This document shows positions 1 through 9,556 of a stretch of DNA of 64,000 nucleotides, in pieces (the stretch's first letter is position 1; each line of letters opens with the position of its first letter). This stretch comes from Marinobacter panjinensis (GTDB lineage: Bacteria; Pseudomonadota; Gammaproteobacteria; Pseudomonadales; Oleiphilaceae): positions 186,001 to 250,000 of the forward strand of contig NZ_SZYH01000002.1 in NCBI RefSeq assembly GCF_005298175.1. Reading direction: 5' to 3'. The notes under the pieces were generated by a model. It did no database searches, had not been told where the DNA came from, and worked only from the letters and a program-made list of their open reading frames with translations. Both the position numbers and the translations under genes were made by a program.

Positions 1-89
1 GGTGTCCTGCCCATAGCGTTCTCCCCGATCCTTTGAGAAGATGCTGCATCAACAAGAATGATGCTGTTCAAGCTGAAAGGACGCCTGAT

Positions 90-1571
90 ATGACCCAGTA
101 CCTGCTTGCCATCGACCAAGGGACCACCAGCTCCCGAGCCATTGTATTCGACGCATCCGGCACCTCTGTCGCTACCGCGCAACAGGAATTTCACCAGTAT
201 TTTCCCAAAGACGGCCAGGTTGAGCATGACGCCCGGGAAATCTGGGACAGCACCCTGGCGGTCTGCCGGGAAGCGCTCAAAGAGTCGGGCGTTGATGCCT
301 CGGAGCTGGCGGGTATCGGCATCACCAACCAGCGCGAGACCACCGTCATCTGGGACCGGAAAACCGGTGAACCCATTCATCACGCCATTGTCTGGCAGGA
401 TCGTCGCACGGCATCCGTCTGTGCAAAACTCAAATCCGATGGTCATGAAAACACCGTGGTTGATCGCACCGGCCTGCTAATTGACCCCTATTTTTCAGCC
501 ACCAAGATTGCCTGGATTCTGGATAACGTTGAGGGGGCGAGGGCCAGAGCTGATGCCGGGGAACTCGCCTTCGGCACCGTTGACAGCTGGCTGCTGTGGA
601 ATCTTACCAATGGCCGTTCCCACCGCACCGACGCCACCAACGCCTCCCGCACTGCACTGTTCAATATTCACGAGCAGCAATGGGATGAGGAATTGCTGGC
701 GCTGTTTCGGGTTCCCTCGGCGTTGCTGCCGGAGGTGCTGGATTCTGCGGCGGACTTCGGCGTCACCGATGAACACTGGCTGGGCGCCCCCGTGCAGGTA
801 GCGGGTATTGCCGGTGACCAGCATGCGGCACTGGTAGGCCAGGCCTGCTTTGAACCTGGCATGGCGAAAAGCACCTACGGAACCGGCTGCTTCCTGATGC
901 TGAACACCGGAGAGAAAGCACTGCGTTCGGAGAACCGGCTGTTGACAACCATGGCCTATCGCCTCAATGGCAAGCCCTGCTATGCCATAGAAGGCAGCAT
1001 ATTCGTCGCCGGCGCTGCCATGCAGTGGTTGCGTGACGGGCTACGGCTGATCAAGCACGCCAGTGAGTCGTCTGCCCATGCCGCTGAAGTGGGCGTGGAC
1101 AATCCGGTCTACCTTGTGCCGGCGTTCACCGGGCTTGGTGCACCCCACTGGGACCCCCACGCCCGCGGTGCGATTATGGGACTGACCCGGGATACCGGTA
1201 TCGCCGAAATTGTTACCGCTGGCCTGCAGTCCGTGTGCTATCAGACCAAGGATCTGATACGGGCAATCCTGAACGATGGCGCGTCCCTGCAGGCATTGCG
1301 AGTGGATGGCGGTATGGTGGTGAATGACTGGGTGATGCAGTTTCTGGCGGACATTCTCAACGTCTCGGTGGACCGCCCCAGGGTAACGGAAACCACAGCC
1401 CTGGGGGCAGCTTACCTGGCTGGCCTGCAAACCGGCGTGTACCAGAGTCTGGAGGAGATAGCGCAGCTGTGGGAGCGGGAACGCCGTTTTGAGCCGGAGA
1501 TGCGGCCGGCCCTGAGGGAGAAACTCTATGCCGGATGGCTGGACTCGGTTGAGCGGGTCTGTAATAACTGA
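90..1571 (+). CDS. glpK: Glycerol kinase
   Basis: Phosphorylates glycerol to sn-glycerol 3-phosphate with ATP in the cytoplasm. The 493-residue product matches the usual family length. FGGY-kinase motifs are visible: the N-terminal phosphate loop [23 protein letters not shown] with STYGTG in the middle, [11 protein letters not shown], and [11 protein letters not shown] near the C-terminus. I chose ATG 90 over an in-frame ATG at 33 because AAAGGA lies 8 bases upstream and the protein then begins [13 protein letters not shown], as the family does. No glpF or glpD lies downstream. The gene converges with the ABC ATPase 20 bases away. Any upstream partner is outside the window. Confidence 0.97.
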   Translation: MTQYLLAIDQGTTSSRAIVFDASGTSVATAQQEFHQYFPKDGQVEHDAREIWDSTLAVCREALKESGVDASELAGIGITNQRETTVIWDRKTGEPIHHAIVWQDRRTASVCAKLKSDGHENTVVDRTGLLIDPYFSATKIAWILDNVEGARARADAGELAFGTVDSWLLWNLTNGRSHRTDATNASRTALFNIHEQQWDEELLALFRVPSALLPEVLDSAADFGVTDEHWLGAPVQVAGIAGDQHAALVGQACFEPGMAKSTYGTGCFLMLNTGEKALRSENRLLTTMAYRLNGKPCYAIEGSIFVAGAAMQWLRDGLRLIKHASESSAHAAEVGVDNPVYLVPAFTGLGAPHWDPHARGAIMGLTRDTGIAEIVTAGLQSVCYQTKDLIRAILNDGASLQALRVDGGMVVNDWVMQFLADILNVSVDRPRVTETTALGAAYLAGLQTGVYQSLEEIAQLWERERRFEPEMRPALREKLYAGWLDSVERVCNN

Positions 1572-1591
1572 ACCGGTGCAGCTTGGCTGGT

Positions 1592-2662
1592 TCAGACTCG
1601 CTCGAATGCGATTAGGTGGTCGGCTTCCACCCGCACCGGTACATGTTCGCCCAGATAGAAATCCAGGTGGCTGCGGAACAGTGCTTCGAATTCGGTGTCT
1701 TCCGAGCAGCGGAAGCGATAGAGGGTTGAAGTACCGGCAAAGGTCTTTTCCACAACCCGGGGTTTCAGGTCCGACTCGGCGTCGTAAACAATGTCATCCG
1801 GCCGGATCAGCACATCCACCAGCGTGCCTGCCTTCCACTTGTAGGCCCGGTTGCCGCGGATAACCCCAAGCTCAGAGTCGATCGTATCCGGCCCCAAGGT
1901 CTTGCCCGGTATGAACCCACCCTGGCCAACAAAGCTTGCCACAAAGCGATTGGCGGGCTCATGGTACAGGTTGTAGGGCACATCCCACTGCTGGATACCA
2001 CCATCCTTGAGGACCGCCACCTGATCACACATGGCAAACGCTTCCTGCTGGTCATGGGTAACCAGGATGGCACTGATGCCGAGGGTCTTGAGAATTTCCC
2101 GGACGTCCAGGCTGAGCCGGCGGCGAAGGTCTGCGTCCAGGTTTGAAAATGGCTCGTCCAGAAGGATCAGCGTGGGCTCTGGGGCCAGCGCCCGGGCAAG
2201 CGCCACACGCTGCTGTTGGCCACCGGACAGTTCATGGGGATAACTCCCCGCGAGATCCTGAAGGTGAACCAGTTGCAGCAGCTCCATGACCTTCTGGCGT
2301 TTTTCGTTCCGATCTTCGCTACGCAGGCCAAATCCGACATTTTCAGCAATCGTCAGGTGCGGAAACAGCGCATAGTCCTGGAATACCATGCCGATTCGAC
2401 GCTTTTCCGGTGCCAGGGTCCGGCCTGGAAGGCTGATGGAGCTGGACTGCAGGCGGATCTCACCGGTATTGATGGGCAGGAACCCCGCCAGGGCACGCAG
2501 AATGGTGCTTTTGCCACAACCACTGGGGCCAAGCAGGCAGCCGATGTCGCCGTGGCTGAGGGCAAAGCTGACGTCCTTCACGACAGAGGTGCCGCCATAT
2601 CCACAGGACAGGTTGTTTACTTCCAGCAGCCAGTCAGCGGGCTGTACCAGGCTTTCAGTCAT
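1592..2662 (-). CDS. ABC transporter ATPase, FbpC/PotA-like
   Basis: The 356-residue cytoplasmic ATPase subunit of an importer has an N-terminal ABC domain and a C-terminal TOBE-type region from about residue 245. Visible motifs are Walker A GPSGCGKST, Q-loop FQDYALFPH, signature LSGGQQQRVALARAL, Walker B LILLDEP and switch histidine in THDQQEA. The family includes iron(III) (FbpC), sulfate, and spermidine/putrescine importers. The short linker and TOBE length favour the FbpC type, but the substrate cannot be read from sequence. It starts 4 bases after the argF stop, so the two are probably co-transcribed and translationally coupled. No permease or binding-protein gene lies nearby, so it looks like an orphan ATPase. 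Confidence 0.9.
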   Translation of the reverse strand: MTESLVQPADWLLEVNNLSCGYGGTSVVKDVSFALSHGDIGCLLGPSGCGKSTILRALAGFLPINTGEIRLQSSSISLPGRTLAPEKRRIGMVFQDYALFPHLTIAENVGFGLRSEDRNEKRQKVMELLQLVHLQDLAGSYPHELSGGQQQRVALARALAPEPTLILLDEPFSNLDADLRRRLSLDVREILKTLGISAILVTHDQQEAFAMCDQVAVLKDGGIQQWDVPYNLYHEPANRFVASFVGQGGFIPGKTLGPDTIDSELGVIRGNRAYKWKAGTLVDVLIRPDDIVYDAESDLKPRVVEKTFAGTSTLYRFRCSEDTEFEALFRSHLDFYLGEHVPVRVEADHLIAFERV

Positions 2663-2666
2663 CCAG

Positions 2667-3581
2667 TCAGTCCAGTCGATTGAGAATCAGGAACTCGAGC
2701 AGTGCTTTCTGCGCATGCAGACGGTTTTCGGCTTCGTCCCAGACCACGGAGCGGGGATGCTCCATCATGTCTGCGGAGATCTCCTCACCGCGATGGGCAG
2801 GCAGGCAATGCATGAACAACGCGTCCTTGTCAGCCAGGTTCATCAGTTCAGGATTGATCTGATAACTGCGGAAGGCCTTTTCCCGCGCTTTCTGCTCATC
2901 CTCCTGGCCCATGGAGGCCCAGACATCAGTGACCAACAGGTCAGCCCCTTTGGCGGCCTCAGCCGGATCGCGAACAAGGGAGACATGCTGCCCCTGGTCT
3001 TCGATCAGCCTGTTGTCGGGCTCATAACCTTCCGGGCAGGCCACCCGAAGGTTGAATCCGAACTGTGCGGCCGCATTGATATAGGACTGGCACATGTTAT
3101 TGCCGTCGCCGATCCAGGCCACGGTGCCGCCGCGTATGCTGCCGCGATGTTCACGGTAGGTCTGCATGTCAGCCAGCAGCTGGCAGGGGTGGAAGTCGTC
3201 TGTGAGCGCATTGATGACGGGAGCTCTCGATGCTGCCGCAAACTTCTCGACAGTGCTGTGGGCGAAGGTGCGGATCATCACCGCGTCCACCATGCTGGAA
3301 ATCACAATGGCAGAATCTTCAATGGGCTCTCCCCGGCCGAGCTGGGTGTCCCGGGGAGACAGGAACAGCGCAGCGCCACCGAGTTGTGTCATGCCAGCTT
3401 CAAAGGAAACCCGGGTGCGGGTCGAGGATTTCTCGAAGATCATGGCCAGAACACGGTTCTTCAGGGTTTCCCGAAAGGTTCCACCGCGCCACTCATTGCG
3501 GAGTCGGGTACCGTGATCCAGCAGTTGCTCCAGCTCGTCGGAGCTCAGGTCATTGAGTGTGAGAAAATGTCTTGCTGCCAT
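2667..3581 (-). CDS. argF: Ornithine carbamoyltransferase
   Basis: Makes citrulline from carbamoyl phosphate and ornithine in arginine biosynthesis. At 304 residues it matches the anabolic short form. The carbamoyl-phosphate motif SSTRTR (about residue 51), the DDFHPCQ motif and [10 protein letters not shown] are all present, so the active site looks intact. The start codon is preceded by AAGGG at 8 bases. It is followed almost without gap by an ABC ATPase gene on the same strand. I see no clear ArgR operator in the upstream 328 bases. Confidence 0.97.
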   Translation of the reverse strand: MAARHFLTLNDLSSDELEQLLDHGTRLRNEWRGGTFRETLKNRVLAMIFEKSSTRTRVSFEAGMTQLGGAALFLSPRDTQLGRGEPIEDSAIVISSMVDAVMIRTFAHSTVEKFAAASRAPVINALTDDFHPCQLLADMQTYREHRGSIRGGTVAWIGDGNNMCQSYINAAAQFGFNLRVACPEGYEPDNRLIEDQGQHVSLVRDPAEAAKGADLLVTDVWASMGQEDEQKAREKAFRSYQINPELMNLADKDALFMHCLPAHRGEEISADMMEHPRSVVWDEAENRLHAQKALLEFLILNRLD

Positions 3582-3909
3582 GCTATGGCCCTTAGTTGAT
3601 CGATAACCCTGTCTCTGAGTTCCGGGGCATGTTCGTGGTTACAACCGGCCCGCAGCAGTCATTGTCCTGAAACGACAATACGCCAGCAGGCGGCGAGGGC
3701 CGCACTGGCGGGATACAAAGACGGGGGTTGCCTGGCTGCCTGAAAGACAGGGGCTCAAGTCTAGCCCGTCAGGGTTCTGAAGACAACGCCACCGGCCGAG
3801 TGGTTGCGCTGGATCAAGGTCGGTGTTTGGTGCCGATGCCGGTACGTGTACAATGGGTTCAGTCAGGTGGCCGCAAGGCGACCCCGTTTTCAATGAGAGG
3901 TAAGTACCC
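3582..3909. other. Intergenic region between divergent argF and grxD
   Basis: This 328-base stretch is the only gene-free gap over 300 bases in the window. It holds the upstream regions of both divergent genes. Apart from a candidate grxD promoter near its right end I see no tRNA, small-RNA terminator or conserved reading frame. Short open frames on both strands have no ribosome binding site or recognisable protein sequence. Confidence 0.6.
3827..3854 (+). promoter_or_regulatory. Candidate sigma-70 promoter of grxD
   Basis: TTGGTG (3827-3832) and TACAAT (3849-3854) are separated by 16 bases, 55 bases before the grxD start. The match is good at -10 and moderate at -35. It was assigned by eye. 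Confidence 0.4.
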
Positions 3910-4236
3910 ATGGATATCAACGAAACCATCAAGAGCCAGCTTGAGGAAAACCCCATTATCCTTTACATGAAGGGTACTCCTCAGGCCCCACAGTGTGGCT
4001 TTTCCGCCAAAACCGTTCAGGCCCTGATGGCCTGTGGCGAGCGGTTTGCCTTCGTGAACATTCTTGATAATCAGGAGCTGCGTGAAGGCCTGAAAGTCTA
4101 CTCGAGCTGGCCGACCTATCCACAGCTTTATATCAGCGGCGAGCTCGTTGGTGGCTGCGATATCATTCTGGAAATGTCCGAGAGCGGTGAGCTGGCAGAA
4201 CAGGTCAAGGCCGCTGCCAAGCAGGCTGAAGCCTGA
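3910..4236 (+). CDS. grxD: Monothiol glutaredoxin, Grx4 type
   Basis: A 108-residue single-domain monothiol glutaredoxin that carries or transfers [2Fe-2S] clusters with glutathione. The diagnostic CGFS active site is present after PQAPQ, with a WPTYPQLY segment holding the cis-proline and GGCDI holding the glutathione-binding Gly-Gly. The length equals the family norm. GAGAGG precedes the ATG. It converges with the TonB-like gene 15 bases downstream. Confidence 0.96.
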   Translation: MDINETIKSQLEENPIILYMKGTPQAPQCGFSAKTVQALMACGERFAFVNILDNQELREGLKVYSSWPTYPQLYISGELVGGCDIILEMSESGELAEQVKAAAKQAEA

Positions 4237-4251
4237 GATAGATAACCGCGT

Positions 4252-5028
4252 TTACAGGCGTTCCGGGGCGAAAATCAGCTCAACCCGGAAACGCTTCCTT
4301 CCTGAATGTTCCTCTGGTGGCTCCGGGTAGGGGCTGGCTAGCAGTGCAGCCTGATAAACAGCCCTGTCGATCTCCCGGAAGCCCGTTGACCGGGTCACTT
4401 TCGCGCTGGTCAGCGCGCCACTTCCCATTAGCTGCAGTTCCAGTTCCATGGTGACCGGCTCCGCAACGCGGTGGCTTGATGGAACCGGGCGTTTGTCCAG
4501 TTCGCTGCCAACCCGGGCTGCCAGGCTCACCAGGTAGGGATCGGTCTGCTCTGGCGAACGGCTGGCCTGTGTTATCGGCTCCGGTTCTGTCTCAGCGGTT
4601 ACTTTGGGGGTGCCTGCGGCTGAAGCAACGGAATCGCGAGAAGGTGCGGATTGTTCCGGGGGCTGGTCAGATGGCTGCTCCCGGGAAGGAGAGCGTGAAG
4701 GTTCCCCGGCGGCGCGGACCTGCTTGCCGGGAGAGTTCAGAGTGACAATGTCGGGCCGGGTAGCGGGTGGTGAGTTAGCCGCTTCTGAGGCGGCACGTGC
4801 CGGTTGATTGTCACTCGTTTGTGCCGCCGCACTGGCTGCGGTTTCGGACGAAGGTTCGCTGCCGGGGCTCACCAGCTCCACCCGCACGGTCCGGCGATGG
4901 GATTCCGTCTCCGGGGGCGTGAAAGGCAGCGCTGACATCACCAGGGTATGGAGTAGCAAGGCAATCGATATTGCGAGGGTAATCCGGTATTTCCCCGGAA
5001 GACCGGTAACACTGCCATGCTCCAGCAT
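4252..5028 (-). CDS. TonB-like energy transducer protein
   Basis: The 258-residue protein has a short basic N-terminus, one membrane segment (about residues 15-32, rich in Leu/Ile/Ala), a long periplasmic stretch rich in Pro, Ser, Glu and Ala, and a C-terminal TonB-like fold. In that fold, ELELQLMGSGALTSAKV is followed by STGFREIDRAVYQAAL and a closing FRVELIFAP strand. TonB couples the inner-membrane proton gradient to outer-membrane receptors, and single-membrane proteins of this kind can also serve other envelope functions. I chose the internal ATG at 5028, which leaves 10 bases after the stop of the DUF1631 gene. An upstream start at 5091 would overlap that gene. No exbB, exbD or receptor gene is adjacent. 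Confidence 0.85.
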   Translation of the reverse strand: MLEHGSVTGLPGKYRITLAISIALLLHTLVMSALPFTPPETESHRRTVRVELVSPGSEPSSETAASAAAQTSDNQPARAASEAANSPPATRPDIVTLNSPGKQVRAAGEPSRSPSREQPSDQPPEQSAPSRDSVASAAGTPKVTAETEPEPITQASRSPEQTDPYLVSLAARVGSELDKRPVPSSHRVAEPVTMELELQLMGSGALTSAKVTRSTGFREIDRAVYQAALLASPYPEPPEEHSGRKRFRVELIFAPERL

Positions 5029-5038
5029 TGACGCCAGC

Positions 5039-7270
5039 TTACCCCGCGTTGCTCCGCAAGCTGCCCACAACGGCGTCCAGCGCCCGATCAATCAATGCGC
5101 CCTGCTCAAGAACCGTCAGGCGTCCGCGCCGCATTTCGTGGGCGAGATCGGTACGGGATTTCTCGATAACCTTCAGCCCCATGCGGTTAACAAAGACGAA
5201 ACTGTCTGCTTCTTCGATAATCGCAGACAGCTTGCAGCGGAAGCTGGCACCGTTGACCAGATTGAATTCCACCCAGTTGCCAATCTCAATGGCGTCGATC
5301 TGTGCCACAAATTCGGCAATTGCCGCGTCCTCCAGCTCCTGTTGACGCTGTATCGCGGTTTGGTGGCTGACGGGGTCCTCGTCTTCATCTTCCGGTTCTG
5401 TCTCAGGAGCGTCTTCCATGGCTTCTGCAAGTGCGTTGGCACGGAAAGCTTCGGTCAGCTCATGCTTGAGGTCCGACATCATTTCATCCAGTTTGGATGA
5501 ATTGTAGGAGACTTCCTCAAGGCCGGCCCTCAGTGATTTCAGCAACCCGGGCACCACCCGGACCCACTGGTCCCGTTCTTCGTCGTCCTGATGGGGATGC
5601 AGGCACCAGATCAGGTCGTCCACAACCCGGACGGTCTGGGGCCAGCGATGTTCCACGTCGTCTCGCAGGTAAGCCAGGAACATGACCCGGCTCCAGCCAT
5701 TCAGCAGGATATTCCGCACCGGCTCCTGGAGTTTGTAGCGCGCCAGCTTCTTCTGCAGCAACTGATCCACGGTCTCCTGGGCTTTCTGTGACTTGATGCG
5801 GCCGCGCTCGGATTCCCGTGTGCGCTGCTCTACCAGGGAAGCCTTGCGATTCTCTCTGGCCAGGAACTGCTCAAATTCCTCGCACAGGGTTTCGAACAGG
5901 GTCACGTCGCCGTCAAATTCGTTCAGGATGCGGGCAACCACCGCATGAATCTGCTCATACAGCTTGTCCCGGGCTTTTTCGTCGCTCTCACTCCAGCCGA
6001 TGCCGGCCCGGGCAAGTGAGTTAAGCAGGCGACGGGCAGGATGGGTGGCTTTGCTGAAGAACGTCTTGTCTTTGATGACCACTTTGAGAATGGGAATCTG
6101 CAGCCGGCTGATCAGCACCTGTACCGGCGCCGACAGGTTGTAGTCGTCCAGAATGAATTCGAACAGCATGGACACCAGGTTAATCAGGTCCTCGTCCATT
6201 TCGTTCAGTGCCGGCTTCTTGCCGTCGCTGGTGTTCCCGGTTTGCGCAAGTAGCTGCTGGACAACCTGATACAGATCGACCATCACTGGCTTGCCGGCAC
6301 TCAGATTGCCGCTGACCTGTTCACCCGGGGGTTGCTGGGGGAGCGCTCCGAGCAGGCCGGCAAGCTCTGCGCCACCGATAACATGAACGTTCGGGTCTGA
6401 CGACCGGGGCGGAATACCTGCATTGGCACGCTGATGGGCGAGCATTTGCCGGATTTGCTCGAACATGGCACCTTCGTGATGCCCTTGCTGCTCGCTTGCG
6501 GCAGATGCGGTTTCACCGGGCGCCTGGCCGGCAGTTGTGCCCGGGGCAGAGCTGTCCTGTTGCTTGCCAGCTTTGCCGTGGTAGCGAAAGTTAGGAATGA
6601 CGCCGGCCTGGATCAGAATCCGGTTGGCTTCATCCAGCAACATGCCAAGGTTGGAGACGACATAACGGTCAAACTGCTTGAGCAGGATCAGGCGCTCGCG
6701 AATCTGGATCTCGAGGGCCTGGATTGCTTCCACAAAGGCGCTGCACAGGTGTTCGGGAGCCATCGGGTTGACGGGTATGTCTTCACTGGCGCCCGGGTAT
6801 ACCACACTGAATCGGGTTTGCAGTTGAAGCAGGGGCCCCTGGAAGTGAACCCTGGATTTGGTGATCATGGCGTTGAGGGCGACCTGTTCTTCCAGGTCGT
6901 CGTCACCCACCAGCGACAGGCTGTCGGAATTGGTCTGGCTGGCCAGGCTTTCATCTGCGGCTACGGCACCGCTTCGGGGCGGGTTCGCAAACAGCTGGGC
7001 CACCGCATTCTGGAAATGGCGCTCGACACCCTTCCGTTTGATGCGGATTTCGCGCATGGCTTCAAAATAGCGGTTCTGCTCGTTGTTGCTCCTGGCATTG
7101 TTTGCCAACTCGAACAGCGAGTCATCAACTGCGTCAAATGCACCTTGCAACAAATCTCCCAGCCCGGCAACGACAGTGTCACGGATACGGACCACCTGTG
7201 CAGGTACGGGATTTGAACTCCCAGCCTCCCGGTGCTCGCGGAGATAATGTATGCCGGACTGCTTATTCAT
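5039..7270 (-). CDS. DUF1631 family protein
   Basis: A 743-residue cytoplasmic protein with no signal peptide or membrane span. The whole length matches my memory of DUF1631 proteins, which have no established biochemical function. The N-terminal third is helical and charged. The middle has a conserved-looking block around IPILKVVIKDKTFF followed by HPARRLLNSLARAG. An acidic linker (EPEDEDED) precedes a C-terminal beta-rich region with IGNWVEFNLVNG and SFVFVNRMGLKV, reminiscent of small beta-barrel ligand domains such as PilZ (inference only). ATG 7270 is preceded by AGGAG at 7 bases, which decides it over an upstream ATG at 7294. It is followed directly by the TonB-like gene, probably in one operon. 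Confidence 0.85.
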   Translation of the reverse strand: MNKQSGIHYLREHREAGSSNPVPAQVVRIRDTVVAGLGDLLQGAFDAVDDSLFELANNARSNNEQNRYFEAMREIRIKRKGVERHFQNAVAQLFANPPRSGAVAADESLASQTNSDSLSLVGDDDLEEQVALNAMITKSRVHFQGPLLQLQTRFSVVYPGASEDIPVNPMAPEHLCSAFVEAIQALEIQIRERLILLKQFDRYVVSNLGMLLDEANRILIQAGVIPNFRYHGKAGKQQDSSAPGTTAGQAPGETASAASEQQGHHEGAMFEQIRQMLAHQRANAGIPPRSSDPNVHVIGGAELAGLLGALPQQPPGEQVSGNLSAGKPVMVDLYQVVQQLLAQTGNTSDGKKPALNEMDEDLINLVSMLFEFILDDYNLSAPVQVLISRLQIPILKVVIKDKTFFSKATHPARRLLNSLARAGIGWSESDEKARDKLYEQIHAVVARILNEFDGDVTLFETLCEEFEQFLARENRKASLVEQRTRESERGRIKSQKAQETVDQLLQKKLARYKLQEPVRNILLNGWSRVMFLAYLRDDVEHRWPQTVRVVDDLIWCLHPHQDDEERDQWVRVVPGLLKSLRAGLEEVSYNSSKLDEMMSDLKHELTEAFRANALAEAMEDAPETEPEDEDEDPVSHQTAIQRQQELEDAAIAEFVAQIDAIEIGNWVEFNLVNGASFRCKLSAIIEEADSFVFVNRMGLKVIEKSRTDLAHEMRRGRLTVLEQGALIDRALDAVVGSLRSNAG

Positions 7271-7398
7271 GGCCGACTCCTGTGTACGCCTCAACCGGAT
7301 ACATGACCGAGCTTACGACTGCGTTTATTATTTATCCGTTAAATCTACCTCATTTTAACACTCGGTAACATAACCAAATGCCAACTGAGACCAGAAAT

Positions 7399-7430
7399 AA
7401 AAAATCCCGGGATACCCGAAGGTACCCGGT
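7399..7430 (-). terminator. Intrinsic terminator after the Yip1-family gene
   Basis: Read on the minus strand, CCGGGTACC and GGTATCCCGG pair around a TTCG tetraloop, with one bulged base, and are followed by a run of six T. It lies just past the Yip1-family stop at 7456. Confidence 0.8.
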
Positions 7431-7455
7431 TTTCAGATGTAACTGTTGGCAGGTG

Positions 7456-8058
7456 TCAGCTTACATACACCGGACCAATACCCACGCTCCATATCACCAC
7501 GGTAATTGCCAGCAGGGCAACGAACATGACCAGGCCGACAGTCAGTACGGCAGAGGCGAACATGAATCCCCGCTCTTCCGGTATTTTCATCAATATCGGC
7601 AGCCCTTCGTAGAGCAGATAGACAGCATAGGCAATGGCAATCAGCCCCACAATCATGTTGACCCAGATATTGGGATACACCGCGGCAATGCCCAGCAAAA
7701 ACACCGGCGTTGCCGTATAGGCTGCCAGCGTAACGCCTCTCGGGTTACTGTCCTTGACGTCGTAGGTTGCGGCAAAAAAATCGATGAATTTGCCAATAAT
7801 ATAAATGCCTGTGAGCATGGCCAGGTAAAAGAGAGCCGTCAGCTGCAGGGCGCTGGTGGTTGTCAGCCTGATCACCTGGCCGTCACCGATTTGCCAGCCA
7901 ACCTGGGTGCTGCCGTAGAAGCCGGCAATGGCCGGGATGAGCCCCAGCAACAGAACATGGCCCAGGTAAAGCTTGCCAAGGGATTCCGGCTCGTTGCGAA
8001 TGGCTTCCCATTCACGATCCGGGTGCGTAAGCAGACCCAGGGTATGGGTTAGACTCAT
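7456..8058 (-). CDS. Yip1-family inner-membrane protein
   Basis: The 200-residue protein has about five hydrophobic segments and begins MSLTHTLGLLTHPDREWEAIR, a start typical of bacterial Yip1/YIF1-domain proteins. TYDVKDSNPRGVTLAAYTATP in the middle is also characteristic. The function of the bacterial family is unknown. The second ATG (8058) is preceded by AGGAG at 7 bases and was chosen over ATG 8076. The gene has its own terminator and stands between the DUF1631 gene and the CorC-type gene on the same strand. Confidence 0.85.
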   Translation of the reverse strand: MSLTHTLGLLTHPDREWEAIRNEPESLGKLYLGHVLLLGLIPAIAGFYGSTQVGWQIGDGQVIRLTTTSALQLTALFYLAMLTGIYIIGKFIDFFAATYDVKDSNPRGVTLAAYTATPVFLLGIAAVYPNIWVNMIVGLIAIAYAVYLLYEGLPILMKIPEERGFMFASAVLTVGLVMFVALLAITVVIWSVGIGPVYVS

Positions 8059-8181
8059 GGACGTACTCCTGTTCATTATTGTTATATCTCAAGCCTTCAG
8101 TTTTGGTGGGAAAGGCTTTTGGGTCAAGAGAAAGATTAAACTTTGATATTTCTAACAGAATTCCTGTTATAACCGGATTGC

Positions 8182-9459
8182 CTACTTGAGGGAGCGTTTT
8201 TTTCGCTTCTTGGGGTGAACGATGGCTGCCTTGACCACGTTATCCTTGATCTGCAGTACTTCGACCCGGTGCCCACCTACTTTAAGGCAGACGTTCGTTT
8301 CCGGAATGTTTTCCAGGGTTTCGGTGATCAGCCCGTTAAGTGTCTTGGGGCCGTCAATCGGAAGCTTCCAGCCCAGGGTTTTGTTGATGGTTCGGACTGC
8401 GGAGGTGCCGTCGATAATAAAGGTGCCGTCATCCTGGGGAATGATGTCCGGGCTGGTGGCGGCGTAATCGGTAGTAAACTCGCCAACGATTTCTTCCAGT
8501 ATGTCCTCCAGGGTGGCCAGGCCCAGAACTTCGCCGTACTCGTCAACCACGATGCCGAAACGCCGCTTTTGCTTCTGGAAGTTGATCAGCTGTGTGTTCA
8601 GTGGTGTGCTTTCCGGAATGAAGTAGGGCTCCCGGCAAAGCTGCATCAGCATGGCCTTGTTGATGTCATCCTGCAGCAGCAGCCTCGAGACATTTCGCAG
8701 GTGAAGCACGCCCTGTATGTTGTTGATATCGCCTTTGAAGACCGGCAACCGGGTATGCTGACTGCTTCTGAGTTGGCGCAAAATGGTGTCCAGATCGTCA
8801 TCCAGGTCGATACCGACCACTTCATTGCGGGGCACCATGATGTCATTCACAGTCACCTTTTCAAGGTCCAGGATGCTGACCAGCATGTCCTTGTGCTTCG
8901 CCGGTATCAGGGCGCCCGCTTCGTTGACCAGGGTCCTGAGTTCCTCCCGGCTGAGGTGTTCGTTGGCAGCGTCGTTGGCGGACACGCCGATGATTTTCAG
9001 TATGGCGCCGGTGAACAGGTTCACCGCCCACACCACCGGGTAAAGAATCTTTAGCAGGGGGCCCAGTATGTGGGAGGCGGGGAAGGCAATTTTTTCCGGA
9101 AACAGGGCTGCGAGAGTCTTTGGGGTTACTTCCGCGAATATCAGTATGACAATCGTCAGCAGCACAGTGGCAATGGCAATGCCGGCATCCCCCCAGATAC
9201 GAATGGCGATGACGGTCGCAATCGCGGAAGCAAATATGTTAACGAAATTGTTGCCAATGAGGATGACGCCGATCAGCTGATCCGTGCGGTTCAGCAATCC
9301 CTGAGCCCGTTTGGCGCCCTTGTGGCCAGTCTTGGCCATGTGCTTCAACCGGTAACGATTGAGCGACATCATGCCGGTTTCGGAGCTGGAGAAGAAAGCG
9401 GACAGCAGGATGAGTCCCGCCAGGATGATGAACAGCGCGGTGAGCGATGTCTCGTTCAA
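8182..9459 (-). CDS. HlyC/CorC family membrane protein with CBS pair (YfjD-like)
   Basis: The 425-residue protein has an N-terminal DUF21 (CNNM) membrane domain of about 180 residues, two CBS domains (about 195-320, including DIMVPRNEV and GIVVDEYGEVLGLATLEDI) and a C-terminal CorC_HlyC domain. A basic tail ends PKKRKKRSLK. Relatives are linked to magnesium or cobalt efflux and to membrane integrity, but the substrate is not established. The start is probably TTG at 9459, with AAGGA 9 bases upstream, since the next in-frame ATG lies inside the first membrane segment. The pairing with ypjD next to ffh is conserved in E. coli (yfjD-ypjD-ffh). Confidence 0.9.
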   Translation of the reverse strand: MNETSLTALFIILAGLILLSAFFSSSETGMMSLNRYRLKHMAKTGHKGAKRAQGLLNRTDQLIGVILIGNNFVNIFASAIATVIAIRIWGDAGIAIATVLLTIVILIFAEVTPKTLAALFPEKIAFPASHILGPLLKILYPVVWAVNLFTGAILKIIGVSANDAANEHLSREELRTLVNEAGALIPAKHKDMLVSILDLEKVTVNDIMVPRNEVVGIDLDDDLDTILRQLRSSQHTRLPVFKGDINNIQGVLHLRNVSRLLLQDDINKAMLMQLCREPYFIPESTPLNTQLINFQKQKRRFGIVVDEYGEVLGLATLEDILEEIVGEFTTDYAATSPDIIPQDDGTFIIDGTSAVRTINKTLGWKLPIDGPKTLNGLITETLENIPETNVCLKVGGHRVEVLQIKDNVVKAAIVHPKKRKKRSLK

Positions 9460-9556
9460 GACTGAATGTCCTTATTTTGCTGACAAGTTGGGAAAATAGG
9501 CGGTTGGTGATCGCGGTGTCAAGTGTGTACCGGAACGGGGGCGGCTACGAAGTTCG

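Noticed and set aside
3639..3970. Open frames of 80-105 codons on both strands in the argF-grxD gap
   Set aside because: There are no ribosome binding sites. One runs into grxD in another frame, and the sequences resemble no protein family.
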